Below are positions 28,754-35,194 of a stretch of 35,194 bases of DNA, piece after piece. Each line of letters starts with the position of its first letter. Position 1 is the stretch's first letter. The notes under the pieces were generated by a model, which was given only the letters and a program-made list of their open reading frames with translations, searched no databases and was not told where the DNA came from. Origin of the DNA: a virus; the IMG/VR virus record IMGVR_UViG_3300044800_000226, positions 1 through 35,194 of that record. One strand, given 5' to 3'. The translations under genes were made by a program, and so were the position numbers.

Positions 28754-29739
28754 GACAGGAGCCTCCCGATCTTGCTGATGCGTGGCCGGGGATACCTGTA
28801 CTCCTCGGCCTTGCCCCTGCTGTCCCAAGGTTGCAGTTTGGCCCCGAGTTGCTTCTTGAGGCGCTGTGATTCGCTTTGGAATAGGCCCAGGCGTTCACGC
28901 AAGGCACCGACCTTCTGCGGTACCTGTGTGCCCAGGAGCGAGTCGTGGCCGGCAAGCAATGCACATAGGCGCCGTACTCGAGGCGAGGTCGTTGCATCGC
29001 CGTAGACGTAGGTCACCCGCACGGCCTGATAGTCTTCTTCGGGCTCATTGAGCAACCACACGATGCCACGCTTGAGGTCCTCAGGCGATGCGTAGTAGTC
29101 CTCGTCCGCGCCCTGCGTCTTCGCCGTAAAGAGGCTGCCGCCTCTGTAGGAAAGCGTCGTGATGCTCTGCACCGGGTACGCGCTCAGATGCAGGAACCCC
29201 TCGCTGTTGTAGTCGTAGTCCTCGTTCGTCATCGTCCCCGTGAGCCATTTGCGCCCGGTGTAGTCGTCGATCTCGTCCGTCGCCATCTTGATGAACTCGG
29301 ATATGTCGGCATCGGACAGCTGATCCGCGGCGATGCCCGTGAGCCGCCTCACATCATCCACGCTGCAGTACACGTCGTAGCCCCAACGAACGGTGTTCTC
29401 GATGACCGTGCCGCTGCAGGTGAAGGCGCTGTTGCCCGCTATCCTGCATTCCGTCCAGATCCCGCTGCAGGCTAGGGCCATCGCGAACGGATGATGCGGG
29501 AAGGTGTCGACCGACTCGACGGAAGCCATGTTCTCCGCTACGCCGTTGATCGTCAAGGTGCCAACCCAATCGGTCGCGAAGCCGGCGCCCACCGCGTCGT
29601 CGAACTTGAGGTGAGCTCCGGCCGATATGATCAGGATCCCGTTCTTGCCCACGCTGCTGTCGATGACCCGAAAACAGGTCTCGGTGCTGTCAGCTGATAT
29701 CGTATGGGTTGCACCGTTCAGGTCGATTATCGCGCTCAT
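28750..29739 (-). CDS. Head-tail adaptor with extra N-terminal beta domain
   Basis: A 329-residue protein. Residues ~1-120 are beta-rich (GILIISAGAHLKFDDAVGAG, VGTLTINGVAENMAS). The following part (YCSVDDVRRLTGIAADQLSDADISEFIKMATDEIDDYTGRKW) fits the HK97 gp6/SPP1 gp15-like head-tail adaptor pattern, with a basic C-terminal tail. The adaptor bridges portal and tail. An extra decorative domain of this size is unusual. ATG at 29739 overlaps the upstream stop (ATGA). Confidence 0.7.
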   Translation of the reverse strand: MSAIIDLNGATHTISADSTETCFRVIDSSVGKNGILIISAGAHLKFDDAVGAGFATDWVGTLTINGVAENMASVESVDTFPHHPFAMALACSGIWTECRIAGNSAFTCSGTVIENTVRWGYDVYCSVDDVRRLTGIAADQLSDADISEFIKMATDEIDDYTGRKWLTGTMTNEDYDYNSEGFLHLSAYPVQSITTLSYRGGSLFTAKTQGADEDYYASPEDLKRGIVWLLNEPEEDYQAVRVTYVYGDATTSPRVRRLCALLAGHDSLLGTQVPQKVGALRERLGLFQSESQRLKKQLGAKLQPWDSRGKAEEYRYPRPRISKIGRLLS

Positions 29740-32111
29740 CTGACCTTTGCCTCCCACGCGAAGTTCTTGCTGAGGATCTCCGTGATGTAGATGTTGGTCG
29801 CATCAGCCGCCTTGCTCTGATATGGTTGGCAGCCCAGGTCGATGCTGGACAATATCACGCGCGTAGGTATGGCCGACAAGCCGTGCGCGATCGTCTGCTC
29901 CGCGCCGGTGCCGACCGACAGGCCCGAGTTTTCTGTCACATATCCCTTGTTATCCCGGATGATGTTTCCGCTCCCAGGCGTCGATAGTGTGGTCATGCTG
30001 TTATTAGCAATCAGCAGCCCCGTGCTATCTGCATGTAGCTCGACATCTCCGACGAATCTGTTGCCTGTTATTATCGACCCGATGTTCGCGTTGCTCTGCC
30101 AATACGGCCAGACCGCACAGCCGCTCACGACATTGTTCGCAATCACGTCGTAACTGCCGTTGTCAGTAATCCCGATGTACTGATAATAGACCGTGTTACC
30201 TACGACCGAGATATAGCTAGCGTCGCTGGCAATATCTATGCCTGTGCCAGCAACTCTGCTGAGAGATGAAACCGTGTTCCCGATTATCGCGACATTCTTG
30301 CAGCCACTGACGCCAATCAGTTTGTATGGACCAGCTGGAGCAACACCAGGGTAGTCTATAACATTCCCTGCGATAACACTGTCATCATGCAGAAGCCATA
30401 TCGCCCTGTCGTAACCCGAAATGTAGTTGCCCGTGATGGTCGCCTGTGAGCCTATGACTATGCCAAAAGCTCCTTCCTCGTTCTCGCTGCTATGTACTAT
30501 CCTGTTTCCCGTGATCGTGAACTTGCATGCAGGCGTGCTGTCCCCACCGAAGATTCGTATTGCGTATGGGAAATCGTAAATCGAGTTGCCGGAAATCACG
30601 GCCTCCGGCGAATCGAGAATGTAGATGCCGTTCCCCCATATCGAGGTTGGCGCATCCGACATGTATGGGCCTGCGAGAAGGATGTTGTTGCTCACCGTGT
30701 TGCAGTCCGCGATGTCCTCATTGTAAGTATTGTTGCTCTCGACTATGATCGCGTGGCCGAGGTTGTGACCGCTGCCCATTGCCAATGTATCCACGAGGTT
30801 GTCCAGAACGCGGTTCTCATTGGAATTGTAGATGATCTGTATCCCGTGCGCGTTGTGGTAACACAGGTCATTGCTTTGGACGAGATTGTGGCTGGCGTTA
30901 TCCAATGTGATCGCGCCCCAACCGGACGCATTGCGTGACACGACATTCCGAATCGTGCAGTGATCAGCCCCGACGAGATAGATGTTGTTGCCCTGCCTGA
31001 AAAATGCGTTCTTGTTTCCGACCGGTGCAGCGATTCCTCCTCCGCCATCGGCAGGCTTGTTGACAGGATAGAATGTCTGATTAGCCAAGTTGCCATCAAC
31101 CTTCAAATCGCGGATTGTGACATAATCGGCCGTGACCGTGATCATGTTGACCTTGGAACCCACATACAGCGCGGCTGCATAGGTTTCTCGGAGAGTATCG
31201 CGCAAGTTGAGGCGATTAGCCACGATGGTTTCGATATGGTTCATCTCCCAATTCGTGCTACTTGTCGTCATGTCGCCAATGATGATGTCCATGCCCTCGG
31301 TGAACCCGGCCGCGCTTACAACATCAATGTAGGCGTTGCCACTTGTCGCTTCGCTGGCGATCGTGGTTTCGACCACAGGCAACAAGTAGAAGATGGTATC
31401 AGGGCCGCAACCGGCAATCGTGACATCTGCAGTGTCTATGACCAGGCCCGCTGCGAGATTGTACTGAGCCTTGCCGAATACGAACTTGTCGCCCACAGCC
31501 AAAGCGTCCAGTGCCTCTTGAAGAACGGCGTTGTGATCAGCGCCTGAGTAATCTATCTCGCCCGTCGCACCGTTGCGGACATACACTATGGCGTCATCCA
31601 CAAAAGCGAAAAAGTTGGCATCGGAAACCATCGAACCTTCTTCGACCGTTGTGTCAAAAGTCAGCGTATCCGCAGGCACTGATACACCCGTCTTCGGATA
31701 TAGCAGGCCGGTAGTGTCGAGCCGGAGCAGGTCTGTTCCATTAAACAGTTCTGCAACGAGCAGGTCAGCCGTCTGTCCATTTGCCCCGGTGATCTTGTGC
31801 GTGATTGTTGCGGGCGCGCTGCCCGTTTGATGGACATGCCCGACCTGTGTCAAGTCGCCTGTGAGATCGATATCGCCAGTGATATCCTGGTCGCCTGTTT
31901 GCACCAAGTCGCCGGTCAGCGTCCAAGTACCCATGATATCGAAGTCGCCGATAAGGCTGTAGTCGCCCGTGTGCACCAGCACTCCGTCCTTGTCCAGAAC
32001 GAACACATCAACGCCGCCATAGGTCTTGACAGCGAACATGTCCACTGCTTGCCCATTGGCAGCCCGTATCTCGATCGTGATCTTGTTCGGGTCGTCCGAT
32101 TCGACTTTCAT
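29736..32111 (-). CDS. Parallel beta-helix (NosD/pectate-lyase-like) fibre or spike protein
   Basis: A 791-residue protein from ATG at 32111 with AGGAGGC upstream. Residues ~50-95 are TGD-type repeats (DIMGTWTLTGDLVQTGDQ). Residues ~240-720 have many short Asn/Gly/Ile strands (NRVLDNLVD, NTVSNNILLAG, VISGNSIYD, ITGNRIV, IIGNTVSS), the hallmark of right-handed beta-helices. A C-terminal domain follows (SVGTGAEQTIAHGLSAIPTRVIL). Such proteins bind or cleave surface polysaccharide. It lies among head and adaptor genes rather than after the tail hub, so it may be a head fibre. Confidence 0.8.
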   Translation of the reverse strand: MKVESDDPNKITIEIRAANGQAVDMFAVKTYGGVDVFVLDKDGVLVHTGDYSLIGDFDIMGTWTLTGDLVQTGDQDITGDIDLTGDLTQVGHVHQTGSAPATITHKITGANGQTADLLVAELFNGTDLLRLDTTGLLYPKTGVSVPADTLTFDTTVEEGSMVSDANFFAFVDDAIVYVRNGATGEIDYSGADHNAVLQEALDALAVGDKFVFGKAQYNLAAGLVIDTADVTIAGCGPDTIFYLLPVVETTIASEATSGNAYIDVVSAAGFTEGMDIIIGDMTTSSTNWEMNHIETIVANRLNLRDTLRETYAAALYVGSKVNMITVTADYVTIRDLKVDGNLANQTFYPVNKPADGGGGIAAPVGNKNAFFRQGNNIYLVGADHCTIRNVVSRNASGWGAITLDNASHNLVQSNDLCYHNAHGIQIIYNSNENRVLDNLVDTLAMGSGHNLGHAIIVESNNTYNEDIADCNTVSNNILLAGPYMSDAPTSIWGNGIYILDSPEAVISGNSIYDFPYAIRIFGGDSTPACKFTITGNRIVHSSENEEGAFGIVIGSQATITGNYISGYDRAIWLLHDDSVIAGNVIDYPGVAPAGPYKLIGVSGCKNVAIIGNTVSSLSRVAGTGIDIASDASYISVVGNTVYYQYIGITDNGSYDVIANNVVSGCAVWPYWQSNANIGSIITGNRFVGDVELHADSTGLLIANNSMTTLSTPGSGNIIRDNKGYVTENSGLSVGTGAEQTIAHGLSAIPTRVILSSIDLGCQPYQSKAADATNIYITEILSKNFAWEAKVR

Positions 32112-32136
32112 CGTACAGCCTCCTGATTGATTGGCC

Positions 32137-32547
32137 TCATTCGAAGTGTATCCAGCACTCGCCCTGCTTGGCATCACCCGCTGTGGCAATGGTGAATGTT
32201 GCGCCGGCTTCGTTGATGACTGGATGTATGGCGTACACATTGGAACCAATCGTCTGTTCGGCCAGTACTGCGGCCCGTTCCGTCGTCGTTGTATCCCGGT
32301 CCGCGCCCCTGCCACCGAGCAAGTCGATGACCGATAGCGCAGATACGAGCGTGATGTCGTAGTTGTCCGTTGGTGCCGGCGTGCCCGGCTTCGTGACGAT
32401 CTCAACGACGCGCCCGCTGATCAGTTCCGTGATCTTCTGGGACACGACACCGAGTTCGGTGCAGGCCCACTTCACATAGAGCGTGGCCTTCCCGCCAGGC
32501 GCTCCACGATTGTCCGAGTATGTGTAGCTCACTACTTGTGCCGTCAT
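32137..32547 (-). CDS. Small virion-associated protein
   Basis: A 136-residue protein with an Ig/beta-sandwich-like pattern (VVSYTYSDNRGAPGGKATLYVKWACTELG, NYDITLVSALSVIDLLGGRG) and a C terminus AGATFTIATAGDAKQGECWIHFE. ATG at 32547 with GGAGGT upstream. Between capsid and spike genes; possibly a head-decoration or spike-assembly protein. Confidence 0.55.
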   Translation of the reverse strand: MTAQVVSYTYSDNRGAPGGKATLYVKWACTELGVVSQKITELISGRVVEIVTKPGTPAPTDNYDITLVSALSVIDLLGGRGADRDTTTTERAAVLAEQTIGSNVYAIHPVINEAGATFTIATAGDAKQGECWIHFE

Positions 32548-32574
32548 GTTGTTATACCTCCTTGCGCTGTTGGC

Positions 32575-32598
32575 CCTCCCCGAAAAAAATGGGGGAGG
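32575..32598 (-). terminator. Hairpin between capsid and spike gene sets
   Basis: On the minus strand CCTCCCC, a T-rich loop, then GGGGAGG: a 7-bp perfect stem (32575-32581 with 32592-32598). The T-run is in the loop, not after the stem, so it is not a classic intrinsic terminator. It may attenuate or process the transcript so that capsid genes are expressed more than those beyond. Confidence 0.45.
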
Positions 32599-32613
32599 TA
32601 ATCGTGAAGTTGT

Positions 32614-32784
32614 TTAGCCTCCGAGTTGACGCAGGAGCATGCGGCAGATTTCCTTCAGCTCAAGCGGTGTCACTTCGTTCTTCTTGATGTTGACATGCGC
32701 GCCATCAGTTTCGATGATGACCTCACGCTGCTTGGGCGGTTCCTCTGCCACTATCGGCTTCTGCTCCTGTTCCTCATCGGTCAT
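32614..32784 (-). CDS. 56-residue acidic protein
   Basis: A short gene: ATG at 32784 with GGATG-type site upstream and TAA at 32614, before the hairpin. The product (MTDEEQEQKPIVAEEPPKQREVIIE, then NVNIKKNEVTPLELKEICRMLLRQLGG) is acidic, with a C-terminal helix. Possibly a small assembly factor in the capsid operon. Not recognised. Confidence 0.6.
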   Translation of the reverse strand: MTDEEQEQKPIVAEEPPKQREVIIETDGAHVNIKKNEVTPLELKEICRMLLRQLGG

Positions 32785-32813
32785 GTTTCATCCATCCTTG
32801 CGTCGCTGCTCGA

Positions 32814-33509
32814 TCACGCGCTGTACAGCGGGATGTACCGCTTGTTGGTCCCGATGTACACGATCAAGTACCCGGCTTCGGTCTTCGTCAGGCCGCCGCT
32901 CGACACGATGACATTGGCCACTGCCGTCAGCCGCATCAGTCCGACCACTGGCTGGCCGGTCCCCGCCACATCAATGATGTAGTCGAAGGGCTTGCAGCTT
33001 GCCTTCAACCACACCCTGACTGCGGAGAAGTTCGTCACCGTTGCGCTCGCGTGAACGGCTGAGCTGATGCCCAACCCGCTCAGGTATGCAGCTGTCAGTC
33101 CAGTCTCAGACTCGACGCTGCAGATCGCACCTGCTTCCTGGTCGGTCGTGGTCACGGTTCCGGACTGCTCCCAATAGAGCCATGCGCCTGCGTGCTGCCC
33201 CGTGCCCAGGTTGGCCTTGACACGCATCTGCAGCTCTGCGCCGAAGCAGGACACATCGTTGGTCTGCGCCTTGTTGACCAAGAACCGGCTGTAGACGCCT
33301 GCGACAACAGCCAAGTTGGTCAGCACTGCGTCGGCCGCCTTTAGCTCCGGGTACAACCCGAGCAGGCCCATCGTGTTGCCGTCCGGGTCCGCGCTCATGG
33401 ACACGCCTGCGGCTTGTCCGAACTCACCGAACTTCATCGAGTGCGCAAGCGAACTACCGTCTGGACTTGCGAAGATGGGGCATGCGGTATCTGCTGCTAC
33501 TCTAGCCAT
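32814..33509 (-). CDS. Virion structural protein downstream of capsid
   Basis: A 231-residue protein immediately after the major capsid gene. Beta-rich, with a conserved-looking centre (FGAELQMRVKANLGTGQHAGAWLYWEQSG, SAVRVWLKASCKPFDYIIDVAG) and a C-terminal strand set ending RYIPLYSA. Head decoration or a minor capsid protein is likely from position; family not recognised. ATG at 33509 with GGGGGTG upstream. Confidence 0.65.
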   Translation of the reverse strand: MARVAADTACPIFASPDGSSLAHSMKFGEFGQAAGVSMSADPDGNTMGLLGLYPELKAADAVLTNLAVVAGVYSRFLVNKAQTNDVSCFGAELQMRVKANLGTGQHAGAWLYWEQSGTVTTTDQEAGAICSVESETGLTAAYLSGLGISSAVHASATVTNFSAVRVWLKASCKPFDYIIDVAGTGQPVVGLMRLTAVANVIVSSGGLTKTEAGYLIVYIGTNKRYIPLYSA

Positions 33510-33524
33510 TCACAGCACCCCCGC

Positions 33525-34667
33525 TCACAGGATGTCCCTGATCTTCCCTTGGCTGCAGAATCTCGTGCAGATGAGCTCCCCGGCTGTCAGCACGATGTTG
33601 TCCACACCCAGGAAGTCGTTGGCAACCCGGTTGTCCGAAGTCATCACTGTGGTCGGCACGCTCATCCAGAAGCTAATGTGCTCGAGGTCGAGCAGGAGGA
33701 TCCTGCTGGACTCATCAGCTTCCTTGGGCATGATCGTCGAGTCCAATACGACGATCGGGGTACCGTCCCAGGATCTCAGCTCGAGGCCTGCATCCGCCCC
33801 GGCCGCGGATTCGATCCCGTTGACAAGGGTCTTCTTGCCTTGCCACTCACCGAACCGTTGCCCGGGAGATACCAGGGCCTTCCAGCGCCTGTACGTGTCC
33901 TGCCCGGTCACGAACACCTGCCTTGCAGGATCCGCGCCATAGCTGCGTGTCTGCTCGATCAGCGTCTCGATCTTCGCCAGCGTCAACGCCTGTGGTGTGC
34001 TGTCGTACTCGAGGACCTGCGAGTCATACACGGTGCTCGTGGCGCCATCTCTGTTGATGCTCGACACTGCCTCAGTGTACGGGTCGGAGTCCCCGGCCGT
34101 GTAGCCGTCCCCGGTGATCTCGTTGTATGACGATATCAGCCGGTCCAAGCTCTCGAAGTTGTAGCCGGCCAAGGTGTTGCTGTCCTTGAGCAGCATCGCT
34201 TCGATCGCTCGCGGGTGTCTCACCCGGAAGTACTCTGCGAAGTCAGCGTTGCTGACCGCGCCCGCTCTGTACTTCGTCATGCGTTCCGCTTTGTCTGTGA
34301 ACTGCCATCTGCTGAGCACTTCCTTCTCTGCGAAGGTGTACTCGGCGAAGGTCGGCACATCAGAATCGACGAGGGCAGCAGCCTCAGCGATACCCGCTGT
34401 GGTCGCCTCATCGGTCGTGATGATCTTCACTTTCTCGCCCGTCAACTGCTTGAGGGGCAGAAGCGAAAACACCTTCGCATCGTACACCAACGAGTAGAAG
34501 ATACCCGCTGTGGCAGCCGCAGTGCCCATCCCGGTGTCGCTGGACAGCGCCGGGTCGTCGATCTTCCGCAACACGTCGTCAAGGCGTAGCGCCTCACCGA
34601 ACTGGTTGCCAAAGATGTCCTCGTAGTAGCCGTTGATGAAATCAACGACATTTCCATAGGCCGTCAT
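33525..34667 (-). CDS. Major capsid protein, HK97 fold
   Basis: A 380-residue protein with HK97-type character: FGEALRLDDVLRKIDDPALS, a central E-loop region, AEYFRVRHPRAIEAMLLKDSNTLAG, QVFVTGQDTYRRWKALV and ILLLDLEHISFWMSVPTTV, followed by a strand-rich A-domain end. It forms hexamers and pentamers of the head. ATG at 34667 with GAGGTG upstream is preferred over a GTG at 34676. The scaffold-like gene precedes it, as usual. No prohead protease is seen. Confidence 0.85.
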   Translation of the reverse strand: MTAYGNVVDFINGYYEDIFGNQFGEALRLDDVLRKIDDPALSSDTGMGTAAATAGIFYSLVYDAKVFSLLPLKQLTGEKVKIITTDEATTAGIAEAAALVDSDVPTFAEYTFAEKEVLSRWQFTDKAERMTKYRAGAVSNADFAEYFRVRHPRAIEAMLLKDSNTLAGYNFESLDRLISSYNEITGDGYTAGDSDPYTEAVSSINRDGATSTVYDSQVLEYDSTPQALTLAKIETLIEQTRSYGADPARQVFVTGQDTYRRWKALVSPGQRFGEWQGKKTLVNGIESAAGADAGLELRSWDGTPIVVLDSTIMPKEADESSRILLLDLEHISFWMSVPTTVMTSDNRVANDFLGVDNIVLTAGELICTRFCSQGKIRDIL

Positions 34668-34672
34668 GTGGC

Positions 34673-35191
34673 TCACCTCTTGTTCTTCTTCCCTTGGAGC
34701 ATTGGCGAACCTGGCTTGTTAAGGCCCCCGGCCTTCTTGACCTGCTCGCCGACCTCCTGCCATGTCGACTTGCCGCTTGGCTTGCCGAACTGTTGGCCGC
34801 CTGAATCCTTCGCCAAGGTTTTCTTGGCCGGTGATTCGGGACTTGCGTTCGCCGCCTTGGCATCTTCCGCCGCCTTGTCTGCAACAGCCTTCTCGGCTGC
34901 AGCCTTTCCAGCGGCCGCTTGTGCCTCGGCATCCTTCCCTTGCTCCAACGCGCCCACGCGCGCCGACAACGCAGCGACTGCATCGCCCACGCCCTTCACT
35001 TGCTCCATCATCGTCTTCATGGCATCCTGCATGGATACCTGCTCAGGCGGTGTTGCAGCAGGCGGTACCGGCTTGTCTTCCGGCGACATCGGGTCCTGCT
35101 TGACCTCGGGCGATGGCGGGGAGTTGGGCTGGTCGCCCGAGGGCTTGTCGGCCTCGGTTGGCTTGTTGGCCTCTTTGGTCTTGTCTTCCAT
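34673..35191 (-). CDS. Scaffold-like protein
   Basis: A 172-residue protein directly upstream of the major capsid gene. It has a Pro/Glu/Asp-rich N terminus (ANKPTEADKPSGDQPNSPPS), an Ala/Lys-rich helical middle (ALEQGKDAEAQAAAGKAAAE, then KAVADKAAEDAK) and a basic C-terminal tail (GSPMLQGKKNKR). This matches scaffolding proteins, which guide capsid assembly and then leave. The start at 35191 cannot be checked because only three bases precede it; the frame is open to the window end, so the gene may begin earlier. Confidence 0.7.
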   Translation of the reverse strand: MEDKTKEANKPTEADKPSGDQPNSPPSPEVKQDPMSPEDKPVPPAATPPEQVSMQDAMKTMMEQVKGVGDAVAALSARVGALEQGKDAEAQAAAGKAAAEKAVADKAAEDAKAANASPESPAKKTLAKDSGGQQFGKPSGKSTWQEVGEQVKKAGGLNKPGSPMLQGKKNKR

Positions 35192-35194
35192 GGT

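Overview
The window looks like nearly all of one temperate tailed-virus (Caudoviricetes, siphovirus-like) genome, as a free virus or an excised or permuted provirus. I recognise TerS-like, TerL, portal fused to a MuF domain, an HK97-gp10-like protein, scaffold-like, major capsid, head-tail adaptor, tail terminator-like, tail tube, tail chaperone-like and tape-measure-like proteins, a tyrosine integrase, a ParB-like protein and RusA. The host is probably an archaeon, perhaps a methanogen or another member of Thermoplasmatota. This is inferred from an archaeal PEF-CTERM-like sorting tail on a virus-encoded glycoprotein, many small CxxC zinc-ribbon proteins, an archaeal-looking integrase and regulator, and TATA-like boxes beside the rightward regulator. 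I cannot name the host, and one sigma70-like promoter match argues the other way.

Layout. Almost everything is on the minus strand and reads right to left. (1) 35191-32137: scaffold-like protein, major capsid protein and small virion proteins. (2) 32111-21039: a large beta-helix protein, head-tail adaptor, tail terminator-like protein, two holin-like membrane proteins, tail tube, chaperone, short tape measure, two beta-repeat proteins and a large tail-tip protein. (3) 20385-21006: a small island with a rightward winged-helix regulator, a convergent small leftward gene and a rightward membrane protein. (4) 18791-20041: integrase, with a divergent intergenic region on its start side. (5) 18701-18795: five inverted repeats in 95 bases, which I read as the control region of the early leftward operon. 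(6) 18399-9177: about two dozen small, translationally coupled genes, including several DNA-binding proteins, RusA, a ParB-like protein with cysteine clusters, a deoxyribosyltransferase-like protein and an ASCH-like protein. An iteron-bearing gap lies at about 14633-14833. (7) 9099-4549: TerS-like protein, then an accessory cassette of zinc-ribbon micro-proteins, a metallophosphoesterase and the sorting-signal glycoprotein, then the gene before TerL. (8) 4579-1: TerL, a small ribbon-helix-helix protein, portal-MuF, gp10-like protein and a gene cut by the window edge.

Gene order is continuous if the two ends are joined: TerL, portal, gp10-like and the partial gene at the left, then scaffold and capsid at the right. 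This suggests a circularly permuted or circular genome. No polymerase, helicase, primase, capsid protease or peptidoglycan or pseudomurein hydrolase was recognised, so replication probably relies on the host and lysis is unexplained.

Start codons were chosen mainly from ATGA/GTGA/TTGA stop-start overlaps and strong GGAGG-type ribosome binding sites. Several real genes of 34-59 codons appear only when these junctions are read by eye.
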